DNA of 64,000 nt, from positions 1 through 64,000 of the forward strand of contig NZ_JAAVLX010000009.1 in the NCBI RefSeq assembly GCF_013114825.1. The letters are read 5' to 3'. Source of the DNA: Bradyrhizobium australiense. GTDB lineage: Bacteria; Pseudomonadota; Alphaproteobacteria; Rhizobiales; Xanthobacteraceae. The translations under genes were made by a program, and so were the position numbers. The notes under the pieces were generated by a model, which was given only the letters and a program-made list of their open reading frames with translations, ran no database searches and was not told the DNA's origin. Positions 36,025 through 44,765 of the stretch are shown here, piece by piece. How positions within the stretch are numbered: the stretch's first letter is position 1; the number at the start of each line of letters is the position of its first letter.

Positions 36025-37971
36025 CTAATCTGCCTTTGGTTCGACGTAGCGCGGAAATACGCCGACCGGCGGCGGCAGCGTCGTTCCCGGCCTGACCCGC
36101 GTCGCAAGCGCCGCAAAATTGCGCGCTTCCTTGCCATCGGGGATGCCGAGACTATCCAGCAGCTTGCTGGACGCATCCGGCATCACCGGCTGCGTTAGGA
36201 TGGCGACCTGGCGCACGACCTCCGCGGTCACGTAGAGCACCGTTTTCTGCCGCTCAGGATCGGTCTTGGCTAGCGCCCACGGCGCCTCGCCCGCGAAATA
36301 GCGGTTGGCTTCGGCGACCACGGCCCATACCGCGTTGAGCCATTGATGGATCTGTTGCGTCGCCATCGCGGTGCGCGACACTTCCAACATGCCGTCGGCC
36401 TGCGCCAGAATTGCCTTGTCGTTGTCTGTGAACTCGCCGGGCTCGGGTAGCACGCCGCCGAGCTGCTTTGCGATCATCGACAGCGAACGCTGCGCCAGAT
36501 TGCCGAGATCGTTCGCAAGGTCGGCGTTGATGCGCGCCACGATGGCTTCATGGCTGTAGTTGCCGTCCTGCCCAAACGGCACCTCGCGCAGGAAGAAATA
36601 GCGCATCTGGTCGACGCCGTACTGATCGGCCAGATTGAAGGGATCGACGACGTTGCCGACCGACTTTGACATCTTCTCGCCCCTGCTGAACAGGAAGCCG
36701 TGCGCGTAAACGCGCTTCTGCACGGGAATGCCGGCCGACATCAGGAATGCCGGCCAGTACACGGCGTGGAAACGAATGATGTCCTTGCCAATGACGTGGA
36801 CGTCCGCCGGCCAGTAGCGCCAGTTCGGATCGCTCTCGTCGGGAAAGCCGACGCCGGTGATGTAATTGGTCAGTGCATCGACCCAGACATACATCACGTG
36901 TTCGGGGTCATCAGGCACCTTGACGCCCCAATCGAACGTAGTGCGTGAAATCGACAGGTCTTTCAGGCCGCCCTTCACGAAGCTGATGACCTCGTTGCGA
37001 CGTGAATCCGGGCCGATGAAGTCCGGCTGGCTCTCGTAGAGCTGCAGCAAACGGTCCTGATAGGCGGACAGCCTGAAGAAATAGCTCTTCTCCTCGACCC
37101 ATTCGACCGGCGAGCCCTGCGGGCCGCGGCGCACACTGTCTTCGCCGACGATGGTTTCCTCCTCGGCGTAATAGGCTTCATCGCGCACCGAATACCAGCC
37201 GGAATAGGTATCGATATAGATGTCGCCATTCTGCTGCATCCGGTTCCAGACCACCTGAACCGAACGATGGTGGTCAGCCTCCGTGGTGCGGATGAAGCGG
37301 TCGAACGAGACGTTCAGGCGCTCGTCCATCTCCTTGAACCGACCCGCATTGCGCGCGGCCAGCTCAGCGACGCCCAATCCTTCGGCTTCAGCGGTTTGCA
37401 CCATCTTCAGGCCGTGCTCGTCGGTGCCGGTGAGGAAAAAGACGTCCTTGCCGTTGAGCCGCTGAAACCGCGCCAGCGCATCGGTCGCGATCGCCTCATA
37501 GGCGTGGCCGATATGCGGAATGCCGTTCGGATAGGCGATCGCGGTCGTGATGAAGTAGGTGTCGCGTTCGGCAGCCGCTGCCGGCTTGGCGGCGGGAGCC
37601 GGCTTCGCGCGTGGTGCGACAGGCTTCGGGCTTTCTGCCACGGGCGCCGCCGGTGCGGCAGGGCTCGATTCTTGCGGCGTTATCGCACGCTTCTTCGATG
37701 TAGTTTTCGTTGCGGATTTCTTCGCTGATTTCTTGACGGCTTTCGTCGCAACCTTCTTGGTCGACTTCTTCGCGGCTTTATTCGAAGCCTTCTTTGCAGC
37801 TTCTTTCTTCGAAGCCTTGCCGGCCTTCTTCACAGCGCGCTTGCTCTTGGTCGCACCTTTCCTCGCCGCACGCTTTTTCGCCGCCGCTTTCTTGCTGGCG
37901 CTAGCGGGCGGCGACTTGCGAGCCTTCGCCTTGCGCTTTTTCGAAGCTTTCTTTGCAGCCGTCGCCACCAC
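36025..37971 (-). CDS. metG: methionyl-tRNA synthetase with a histone H1-like N-terminal extension
   Basis: Charges tRNA-Met. The synthetase core starts at about residue 136 (RDTYFITTAIAYPNG), with HIGH at 153-156 and KMSKS near 434, and ends after a normal length of about 513 residues. Before it lie about 135 residues of lysine/alanine repeats (KKAAKKSTKK-type), then a proline/alanine linker: a disordered, nucleic-acid-binding-like tail. The start is GTG at 37971 with AAGGA seven bases upstream, so the tail seems truly translated. The gene overlaps nothing and follows holB. Confidence 0.93.
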   Translation of the reverse strand: MVATAAKKASKKRKAKARKSPPASASKKAAAKKRAARKGATKSKRAVKKAGKASKKEAAKKASNKAAKKSTKKVATKAVKKSAKKSATKTTSKKRAITPQESSPAAPAAPVAESPKPVAPRAKPAPAAKPAAAAERDTYFITTAIAYPNGIPHIGHAYEAIATDALARFQRLNGKDVFFLTGTDEHGLKMVQTAEAEGLGVAELAARNAGRFKEMDERLNVSFDRFIRTTEADHHRSVQVVWNRMQQNGDIYIDTYSGWYSVRDEAYYAEEETIVGEDSVRRGPQGSPVEWVEEKSYFFRLSAYQDRLLQLYESQPDFIGPDSRRNEVISFVKGGLKDLSISRTTFDWGVKVPDDPEHVMYVWVDALTNYITGVGFPDESDPNWRYWPADVHVIGKDIIRFHAVYWPAFLMSAGIPVQKRVYAHGFLFSRGEKMSKSVGNVVDPFNLADQYGVDQMRYFFLREVPFGQDGNYSHEAIVARINADLANDLGNLAQRSLSMIAKQLGGVLPEPGEFTDNDKAILAQADGMLEVSRTAMATQQIHQWLNAVWAVVAEANRYFAGEAPWALAKTDPERQKTVLYVTAEVVRQVAILTQPVMPDASSKLLDSLGIPDGKEARNFAALATRVRPGTTLPPPVGVFPRYVEPKAD

Positions 37972-38020
37972 GAATTCCTTTATTGCTCATAGATTGTCGG
38001 GTTTGATATCAGGCGGAGCG

Positions 38021-39061
38021 TTACCGCGTCGCATCCGCGAGCATCCCGAACACCGAGAAAACCAGCGGTTTTCGCTCTAAATTATACGATTCGGTGTCGC
38101 GCGCAGCGCGGACGATCTTTTCCCATACCTCCGCCAGCCGTGCAAGGCGGGGCAGATTTGCGTTGGCGTCGCCTGTGCGCAGCTTTTCGCCGATCCAGCG
38201 ATCAATGCCGTCGATGAACGCAGCTAGCGCCACGCGGTCGCTGGTGCCGAGCGCATCGCCAAGCGCATGCAATTCGCGCGGATCGACTTGCGGCAGCGTC
38301 GCCAGCAACGCCGCAGTCCGCTGCTGCAGCTTCAGCGCGTCGCCGCCGAGCAGCGTCAGCGCACGGGACACGCTCCCCTCCGACGCATCGGCAGCTTCCG
38401 ATAGCGCCGGATCATCGGATGCGCTGTCGGTGGCTCGCGCCGCCGCGCGCACGACGTCCTCCGTCGCAAGCGGCCGGAGCGGCAGCTTGCGGCAGCGGGA
38501 CAGGATCGTCGGCAGGGCACGCGCCGGCGAATGGCTGACGAGCAGAAACAGCGATCGGTGCGGTGGCTCCTCGAGAATCTTGAGCAGCGCATTGGCGGCG
38601 TTCGGATTGAGCTCGTCGACGGTGTCGACGATGCAGACGCGCCAGCCGTCCATCGCCGGGGTCGAGCCGAAGAACGAAATCGTCTCCCGCGTCTCATCCA
38701 CAGTAATGACGGTCCGCATCACGCCGCGATCGTTGAGACCGCGTTCCAGCACCAACAGCCCACCATACGCGCCGGCGGTGATTTGGCGCGCGACGGGATC
38801 GTCAGGGTCGAGCGCCAGCGTCTCCGCGTGCTGAACCGAAGGCGCTATCGGATTAGGATTGGCGAGCACGAAGCGGGCCATGCGATAGGCCAGCGTCGCC
38901 TTGCCGATGCCCTGTGGGCCGCCGATCAGCCAGGCATGCGGAATACGCCCACTGCGATAGGCATTGAGCAATGCCATCTCTGCCTCGCGGTGACCGAATA
39001 GATCGGCCGTTTCGCGGGGATGCCTGACCGCCGTCTCCTGCTCGGTCTTGCGCGCGCTCAT
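38021..39061 (-). CDS. holB: DNA polymerase III subunit delta'
   Basis: Clamp-loader subunit, 346 residues. The AAA+ core has GGPQGIGKATLAYRMA near 47-62, VDTVDELNPNAANALLKILEEPP (Walker-B region and sensor), and SRCRKLPLRPL. ATP binding may be weak, as in other delta' subunits. The ATG at 39061 overlaps the tmk stop codon by four bases, so tmk-holB-metG-tatD are co-transcribed. An 18-residue upstream extension was not used. Confidence 0.93.
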   Translation of the reverse strand: MSARKTEQETAVRHPRETADLFGHREAEMALLNAYRSGRIPHAWLIGGPQGIGKATLAYRMARFVLANPNPIAPSVQHAETLALDPDDPVARQITAGAYGGLLVLERGLNDRGVMRTVITVDETRETISFFGSTPAMDGWRVCIVDTVDELNPNAANALLKILEEPPHRSLFLLVSHSPARALPTILSRCRKLPLRPLATEDVVRAAARATDSASDDPALSEAADASEGSVSRALTLLGGDALKLQQRTAALLATLPQVDPRELHALGDALGTSDRVALAAFIDGIDRWIGEKLRTGDANANLPRLARLAEVWEKIVRAARDTESYNLERKPLVFSVFGMLADATR

Positions 39062-39744
39062 GCCGTACCCGCCGGGCTCGGGACCGCAAGCAGGTGATCG
39101 CGCAGCGCAGTCCAAACGCGGGCAGCGACAGTGTCGGCATCGGCATTGGCGTCGATCAGCACGCAGCGCTGCGGGTTTTCGGCGGCGATCTGCCGGTAGG
39201 CGTCGCGCAGGTCCTGATGGAATTGGAGATCTTCTGACTCGAACCGGTCAGGCACGCCGCCGCCGCGACGCGTGGCGGCCCGCTGCAGACCAACTTCCAC
39301 CGGGATATCCAGAATGATGGTGAGGTCCGGCTTCAGGTCACCGATGGTGACGCGCTGCATGGCGTTGAGCACGATCGGAGAGACCTGCCCCAGACTGCCC
39401 TGGTAGGCACGGGTCGAATCCGAGAAGCGGTCGCACAGCACCCATGTCCCCTGGCTGAGCGCGGGCTGGATCACCGTACGAACGTGATCGTCGCGGGCGG
39501 CCGCGAACAGAAGCGTCTCCGCCTCCGGTCCGAGCAGCTTGCCCATTCCCGACAGCACGAGATGCCGCATGATTTCCGCGCCCGGCGAACCGCCAGGCTC
39601 CCGGGTGACGATGGCGCGCAGCTTGGCCGCGGCAAGTCGCTCGGCGAGTTTCTTGATCTGCGTGGACTTGCCCGAGCCCTCGCCGCCCTCAAAGGTAATG
39701 AACTTCCCGCGTCCGGAAGGCCGCTGTAGCGTTGCCTGGGTCAT
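39058..39744 (-). CDS. tmk: thymidylate kinase
   Basis: Phosphorylates dTMP to dTDP. The 228-residue product has the P-loop EGGEGSGKST at 19-28, VTREPGGSPGAE with the DR[YH]-region DRFSDSTRAYQG following, and a lid region (RRGGGVPDRFE). It begins 2 bp after the D,D-carboxypeptidase stop codon and overlaps holB, in the common order dac-tmk-holB-metG-tatD. Confidence 0.96.
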   Translation of the reverse strand: MTQATLQRPSGRGKFITFEGGEGSGKSTQIKKLAERLAAAKLRAIVTREPGGSPGAEIMRHLVLSGMGKLLGPEAETLLFAAARDDHVRTVIQPALSQGTWVLCDRFSDSTRAYQGSLGQVSPIVLNAMQRVTIGDLKPDLTIILDIPVEVGLQRAATRRGGGVPDRFESEDLQFHQDLRDAYRQIAAENPQRCVLIDANADADTVAARVWTALRDHLLAVPSPAGTA

Positions 39745-39746
39745 GC

Positions 39747-41009
39747 TCAGAGCTTCTCTGCGCTCGCGCGGAACATGCCGATGACGAGCTCGCTGGCTCC
39801 GTCGATCGCGCGACGCATGGTCGAGCCGGTGCCGATCGCTTCAGCGGCGTAGATTGGCGCCTCCACGGCGATGTTGTGGCCTCGCCACACCTTGACGACG
39901 CCGACCGGCTGGCCGGATTGCACGGGCGCCCGCACCGGACCGCTATAGACAATGCGCGCGATCAGTTTCTCACTGCCGTTCTTCGGCACCATCACCTTGA
40001 TCGGCTCGGGGCTGGCAAGCTTCACCGAGCGGCTTTCGCCGCCAAACACCTTGGCATAGCCGACCGGCTGGTTGGCCGCGAACAGCGTGCGCGTCTCGAA
40101 ATTGCGAAAACCCCATTCCAGCATCTTCTTGGCCTCTGAGGCACGATCGTCGGGATCCTCTAGTCCATTGATCACGACAATCAGCCGCGTGTCGTTCTGC
40201 ACGGCGGAGCCAACCATGCCGTAGCCGCCCTCCTTGGTGTAGCCGGTCTTTAGCCCGTCGGCGCCGTTGAGCGAGTTCAGAAGCGGATTGCGGTTCTGCT
40301 GCCGGATCTTGTTCCAGGTGAATTCCCGCTCGCCGAACAATTTGTACATGTCGGGATAGGTCAGGATCAGGTGGCGGGCGAGTTTGGCCAGCTCCCGCAC
40401 CGTCATCTTGTTAGCGGGGTCGGGCAGCCCGTTGGAGTTTCCGAACGTGGACTTCGTCAGGCCAAGCTCCTGGGCGCGCTTGGTCATGAAGTCGGCGGCA
40501 AAAATCCGCTCGTTGCCGGCCATGCCCTCGGCAAGCGCGATGCAGGAATCATTGCCGCTCTGGATGATCGCGCCCTTCAACAGGTCGTCCACCGATACCT
40601 TGCTGTTGAGAATGGCAAACATGGTCGAGCCGCCGGCCGGCGCACCGCCCTTGCGCCAGGCGTTCTCGCTGATCCGGTATTCGTCCGTCAGCTTGATCTT
40701 GCCTTCCTTGATGGCGTTGAAGACCACCTCGACCGTCATCAGCTTCATCATGCTGGACGGCGCGCGCAATTCGTCGGCGTTCTTCTCGAACAGCACGCTG
40801 CCGCTGGAGGCCTCGACCAGGATTGCGGTCGGCGCATCGCCATCAAAGCCGCCGTCCTCCTTCTTCGGCGCGCCCTGCATGCTGTTGTTGGCGGCGTACA
40901 CGATCCCGCCCCAGCCGACCGCGAGCGCGAGGACGGCGGCCATCAGACCGCGCCACAGGATGATGGCCGCCGTGTCGGATTTGCGGGAAACGGAAGTTTC
41001 TGCTGCCAT
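39747..41009 (-). CDS. D-alanyl-D-alanine carboxypeptidase (penicillin-binding protein, S11 family)
   Basis: Trims the terminal D-Ala of peptidoglycan stems in the periplasm. The 420-residue protein has an N-terminal membrane anchor/signal (LMAAVLALAVGWGGIVYA, residues 22-39), the active-site S86xxK89 (SSMMK), S151-G-N153, and K254-T-G256. A C-terminal beta-rich domain follows, as in DacF/PBP5-like enzymes. I use the ATG at 41009; the upstream 18 residues lack a ribosome site. Confidence 0.94.
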   Translation of the reverse strand: MAAETSVSRKSDTAAIILWRGLMAAVLALAVGWGGIVYAANNSMQGAPKKEDGGFDGDAPTAILVEASSGSVLFEKNADELRAPSSMMKLMTVEVVFNAIKEGKIKLTDEYRISENAWRKGGAPAGGSTMFAILNSKVSVDDLLKGAIIQSGNDSCIALAEGMAGNERIFAADFMTKRAQELGLTKSTFGNSNGLPDPANKMTVRELAKLARHLILTYPDMYKLFGEREFTWNKIRQQNRNPLLNSLNGADGLKTGYTKEGGYGMVGSAVQNDTRLIVVINGLEDPDDRASEAKKMLEWGFRNFETRTLFAANQPVGYAKVFGGESRSVKLASPEPIKVMVPKNGSEKLIARIVYSGPVRAPVQSGQPVGVVKVWRGHNIAVEAPIYAAEAIGTGSTMRRAIDGASELVIGMFRASAEKL

Positions 41010-41173
41010 CTGCGATGTCCTGAATCCGTGCGTTCTAACAGTTGGAAGTATCGCAAACAACACAGGTGTTTGGACTTGTGGCCGTGACGATCGGATTGCG
41101 GTGCCGAACGAACAAACCTATCGTGGCGATGCTGCAATACCCGATAAGATACGAAAAACAGGGCGGAAACGCG

Positions 41174-42118
41174 ATGCCAACTTCACGCACTATTTCCGCC
41201 AACGGGCTCGACTTCTTTGTTCTCGAACAGGGCCAGGGTCCGCTGGTGCTGCTCTGCCATGGCTGGCCCGAACTGTCCTACTCCTGGCGGCACCAGATCC
41301 CTGGTATCGCCGATGCCGGTTTCCATGTCGTTGCCCCCGACATGCGCGGGTTCGGCCGGACCAGCGCGCCGGCGGACGTCGGCGCCTACACCATCTTCCA
41401 CAATGTCGGCGACATGGTCGCGCTGGTGGCGGCGCTTGGCGAAAAGCAGGCCGTCATCGTCGGCCATGATTGGGGAGCGCCGGTTGCCTGGCACGCGGCG
41501 ATGTTCCGGCCCGATATCTTCACCAAAGTGGCGGGGTTAAGCGTTCCGCCGCCTTCTCGCGGACGCGGCCTGCCCCTGGAAACGCTGAAGAACAACGGTA
41601 TCACCAATTTCTACTGGCAGTATTTTCAGGCGCCGGGCGTGGCAGAAGCCGAACTCGAGCGCGATGTCGCAGCGACCATGCGAATCGTACTGGCCGGGCG
41701 CGGGTTCTCCGATCCGGCGGCCCATCAATTTGTCCAGCAGGGCAAGGGATTCCTCGCCGGCGCCGAGCCGAACCGGCCATTGCCGAGCTGGCTGACCGAG
41801 GCCGACCTCGCTTATTTCGCGGCCGTCTATCAGGAGTCCGGCTTTCGCGGCGGGCTCAACTGGTATCGCAACATCGACCGCAATTGGGAACTGACCGCAC
41901 CGTGGCAGGGAGCCCAAATCCATCAACCGTCGCTGTTCATCGCGGGATCGAAGGATGGCGTCATTACCGGGCTGATCGGTGCCAAGCAGGTCAAGGAGAT
42001 GGAGCCCGTGCTGCCGAAGTTGCGGCAGAAGCTTATTCTTGACGGGGCCGGCCATTGGATTCAGCAGGAGCGGCCCGAGGATGTCAACGCCGCCCTGATC
42101 GCCTTCCTGAAGGAGTAG
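41174..42118 (+). CDS. alpha/beta hydrolase, epoxide hydrolase-like
   Basis: A 314-residue alpha/beta hydrolase. The HGWP oxyanion motif is at 29-32, the nucleophile is probably D99 in GHDWG, and H294 in GAGHWIQQE is the catalytic base; Asp as nucleophile points to epoxide hydrolase or haloalkane dehalogenase, and HGWPE favours the former. The ATG at 41174 follows GGGCGGA. Its neighbours are cell-wall genes, with no obvious pathway link. Confidence 0.88.
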   Translation: MPTSRTISANGLDFFVLEQGQGPLVLLCHGWPELSYSWRHQIPGIADAGFHVVAPDMRGFGRTSAPADVGAYTIFHNVGDMVALVAALGEKQAVIVGHDWGAPVAWHAAMFRPDIFTKVAGLSVPPPSRGRGLPLETLKNNGITNFYWQYFQAPGVAEAELERDVAATMRIVLAGRGFSDPAAHQFVQQGKGFLAGAEPNRPLPSWLTEADLAYFAAVYQESGFRGGLNWYRNIDRNWELTAPWQGAQIHQPSLFIAGSKDGVITGLIGAKQVKEMEPVLPKLRQKLILDGAGHWIQQERPEDVNAALIAFLKE

Positions 42119-42172
42119 CTATATTTGACGCGTTTTCTTGACGCGAACCGCCACTTCGCTTGAAAACGCTAT

Positions 42173-43111
42173 CTAGTACAGCCCTCGCCCGCTGAGGACT
42201 TCGCTTGGCCCTCGCGGATCGACCGGCCGGTAAGCCGGGCTCGGCGCCGCATAGCTTGCATCATTCTCGTAGGACACGGCGCGTGGGTTTTCCGCAGCAC
42301 GGCCGCGCGAGCGGCTGGAGGCCGACATTTCCGAGGTCGCGCTGATCGAGGCGTAATCCGCCGAGGTATTGCCGAGGCTGTAGGGCCGACCTTCCGGCAG
42401 TGGCACCTCGCCCCGGATGCGGCCTGCGGACGACGGCATCTCGGGAACAAACGGACGGGCCGAAGCGACCCGGACCGTGGACGGGGACGGCGCGGGCTCG
42501 CCGGTCCGCAGCGTCGCCAGGAGCTGGCGGTCGTCGGAACCCTCCAGCGGGGCCCGGCCGACATACTCAACCCGTACACGAGCGACGCCATTTCCTTTGA
42601 ATTCAAGCAGTTCCGCGGCCTTGTTCGAGACGTCGATGAGCCGGTTGCCGTGGTAAGGGCCACGGTCGTTGACCCGCACGATCAGCGACTTGCCGTTCCG
42701 AACGTTGGTGACGCGGGCGTAGCTTGGGATCGGCAGGGTCGGATGGGCCGCCGTCAGCGAGGCCATATCGAAAACCTCGCCATTGGCGGTCAGCCGGCCA
42801 TGGAAGTCGTCGCCATACCAGGAAGCCATTCCCTCGGCGCGATAGTTTGGATCCTCTTCCGGCACGTAGACCCGCCCTGCGACGGTGTAGGGCTTGCCGA
42901 CGCGGTAGGTGCCCCCACCCTTCGGCACAGGCTCTCCGAACGCCACCACACGGGGGCTGGAGGAGACGCCATATTTGGGATCGATGCGCTTGGCGAATTT
43001 GTCCGACGAGGCGCAATTGGCGAGGACGAGGCATGTTGCCACGGCAACAGTGCCACGAACCGTCAGAACGATCGTTTTTGGCCGTCGAATCCCCATCACC
43101 CCAATTACCAT
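42173..43111 (-). CDS. rlpA: RlpA-type septal ring lipoprotein
   Basis: Outer-membrane lipoprotein that binds denuded peptidoglycan and, in some species, cleaves it. The 312-residue protein has a signal peptide with lipobox LANC (lipidated C33), the double-psi beta-barrel (GMASWYGDDFHGRLTANGE, then RVNDRGPY) with the catalytic Asp region, and a low-complexity tail instead of a SPOR domain. The start at 43111 is used, and 43096 is possible. It is a single gene, convergent with the hydrolase. Confidence 0.92.
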   Translation of the reverse strand: MVIGVMGIRRPKTIVLTVRGTVAVATCLVLANCASSDKFAKRIDPKYGVSSSPRVVAFGEPVPKGGGTYRVGKPYTVAGRVYVPEEDPNYRAEGMASWYGDDFHGRLTANGEVFDMASLTAAHPTLPIPSYARVTNVRNGKSLIVRVNDRGPYHGNRLIDVSNKAAELLEFKGNGVARVRVEYVGRAPLEGSDDRQLLATLRTGEPAPSPSTVRVASARPFVPEMPSSAGRIRGEVPLPEGRPYSLGNTSADYASISATSEMSASSRSRGRAAENPRAVSYENDASYAAPSPAYRPVDPRGPSEVLSGRGLY

Positions 43112-43456
43112 TTCCAGCGGCCGACTGCCTATGTCGAAGCGTTGCGGCCTTACCCCACGATGCGGCCCACCTCCGCATCACATGGTGAAGATATCGCAAC
43201 CGGAACACGGCGGAAATGGGGTCTGGTGCCGCGTGGTGAATGAATGGTTGCTTCGCGCATCCGCCGACTTGCGGGACGCTACACCTTGATTCGCTGTGTA
43301 TGCGCTCTTCGTCATAGCCTTCCTGTGCCGCTTTCAGACAATCTGTTGCATCAAATCATCACTCCCGACCGATCTGCGACTCCGGCCCGTGAATCTTTTT
43401 GACTGTGCAACGGTGCAGTCGTTCTGTGCGTTGCAGGGGCGCAAAGGATTTGTGCG
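43112..43456. other. intergenic region upstream of rlpA
   Basis: About 345 bp without a gene I can support. An imperfect inverted repeat (GACTGTGCA...TGCAGTC, near 43399-43418) precedes a small membrane peptide gene and could be part of its promoter. Confidence 0.35.
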
Positions 43457-43546
43457 ATGATCGAGACGGTGACAGCGGTAATGGGCCTGGTGAGCGCAGG
43501 CATTTTCCTTGCCCATGCGTTTGAAGGCTATCGTTCCAGAGCGTGA
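43457..43546 (+). CDS. small membrane peptide, 29 residues
   Basis: ATG at 43457, stop TGA at 43544-43546. The peptide MIETVTAVMGLVSAGIFLAH plus AFEGYRSRA is one hydrophobic helix with a basic end. I believe this is a recurrent small protein of Bradyrhizobium-like genomes, but I know no function. A GGCGGC/GCCGCC hairpin follows at about 43560. Confidence 0.6.
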   Translation: MIETVTAVMGLVSAGIFLAHAFEGYRSRA

Positions 43547-43666
43547 GGTTTGAAGACCGGCGGCTGTAGCCGCCCGGGCTTCAAAGAGAAATGGTTCGGT
43601 AGTTCCGATCGGGGATTCGGAAAGCTTTAATAAATTCGGACGAGCATCCGATGTGGTAGATGTCTC

Positions 43667-43765
43667 ATGCGCAACCACGATATCGTCTCCAACGGATTTC
43701 TTGCTCTGACGACGGCCAGCCTCGTGCTGCTGTGCTCCAGCCTGCTGGCCGTTGCGTTCGGTTAA
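43667..43765 (+). CDS. small membrane peptide, 32 residues
   Basis: ATG at 43667, stop TAA at 43763-43765. MRNHDIVSNGFLALTTASLV followed by LLCSSLLAVAFG gives one hydrophobic segment after a polar start. It resembles short inner-membrane peptides typical of this group. No clear ribosome site; the case rests on composition and on the neighbouring peptide gene. Confidence 0.45.
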   Translation: MRNHDIVSNGFLALTTASLVLLCSSLLAVAFG

Positions 43766-43886
43766 ACAAGCGCCCGCATTGCGGCCGATGCCGCCCTTCC
43801 GCGGCGCGTGTGAAGTGCTCCATACAGCTTGCACGTGAGTCACGTTGTTTTCTCCTTGTGATAGGCAACAGCACAAGGAGGATTTG

Positions 43887-44297
43887 ATGAAAGCAGCGAT
43901 CTCGATCGTCGTCTCGACCCTCGCCGTCGCCGCACTCCCTACGTCCGCCGGCGCGCCCCCCTGTCGGGCAAGTCGTCCAGGCGTGCGACAACATGCACGC
44001 GGCTGGGCAAACCAGCAATTACGGCATCAAAGGCAACGCATTGGTCGGGTGCACCAACACCGTCGTTTCGTTTGCCCCGCAGATGGCAGCCGGCAGTGCA
44101 CCGGTAGCCAGAACACTTCAGGCAAGTGTAACGAGGACGGAACGGCAGCGCACCGGCTTCCCGCCGCCTCGGTTCGAAACCTCCGGGCAGACGATCCTGC
44201 TGTTCTATATGTCCACGCGGAAGGGTCCCGCAGATCAGCGTGGCACGGTGAGTTGCGGGAGCGGAGGCATCGACCGCTCCCTCGACCTTGTCTCTAG
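43887..44297 (+). pseudogene. secreted cysteine-containing small protein with two frame breaks
   Basis: ATG at 43887 after CAAGGAGG. The frame starts with a signal peptide (MKAAISIVVSTLAVAALPTS). At a run of six C near 43957 sense moves to the next frame (VGQVVQACDNMHAAGQTSNY, GIKGNALVGCTNT) and near 44070 it returns to the first frame (FVCPADGSRQCTGSQNTSGK, then CNEDGT). The cysteines pair up only in this spliced reading. So there is one added and one lost base, either mutation or error. The real 3' end is unclear. Confidence 0.5.
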
Positions 44298-44513
44298 GAT
44301 GCCGGACGTCCTGCGCCGCAATTTAACGGCCGCGGCTGGTGCCCGCGGGTCGATTTGCCGAGCGCATTGAATGCAATCAGGCGACTATCGGTCTTGCCCG
44401 ACCGACGAGACCGTTTCATCGCCCCTTCCCGGCTTGGGCGTCTCCTGCCAAATCGAATTTCTTCTCTTGTGTTTTCACCTTCGCATCGGCTAAGCGCTTG
44501 ATCATAAAGGCAA

Positions 44514-44603
44514 GGAAGGGTGGCCGAGTGGTTTAAGGCACCGGTCTTGAAAACCGGCGTGCCTGCAAGGGTACCGTGGGTTCGAATCCCACCCCTTCCG
44601 CCA
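44514..44603 (+). tRNA. tRNA-Ser (UGA anticodon)
   Basis: A 90-base class II tRNA with encoded CCA. The acceptor stem GGAAGGG (44514-44520) pairs with CCCTTCC (44593-44599), the anticodon loop CTTGAAA carries TGA, a long variable arm (CGTGCCTGCAAGGGTACC area) follows, and the T-loop reads GGTTCGAATCC. Its 3' end is the likely integration site of the island to the right, because an integrase gene begins 163 bp downstream in the same direction. Confidence 0.96.
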
Positions 44604-44609
44604 GTACAG

Positions 44610-44639
44610 TGTTCTCCCTTGTTCTCCACTGTTCGGAAT
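44610..44639. promoter_or_regulatory. 10-bp-spaced GTTCTCC repeats beside the tRNA
   Basis: GTTCTCC at 44611-44617 and 44621-44627, and the variant GTTCGGA at 44631-44637, are spaced exactly 10 bp, one DNA turn. They lie just beyond the tRNA 3' end. Such helically phased short repeats are typical of arm-type sites bound by integrases or excisionases. The same motif occurs as an inverted pair at 48059-48078 before the excisionase-like gene. Confidence 0.55.
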
Positions 44640-44765
44640 CCCCAGCAAATTCAGCGCCTTCGTCGGCAAGCTATCTTCCTTCGTTCGCCGTCGTTCCTCA
44701 CAATGAGAGCGCAAACCGTAGCTTGGGCCCGTAGGCTCGGAGGACGGTTTTAGTTGGAGGAACAC

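Noticed and set aside
36025..37971. A separate histone H1-like gene upstream of metG
   Set aside because: The lysine-rich part is in frame with the synthetase without a stop, and no second ribosome site is seen at the junction.
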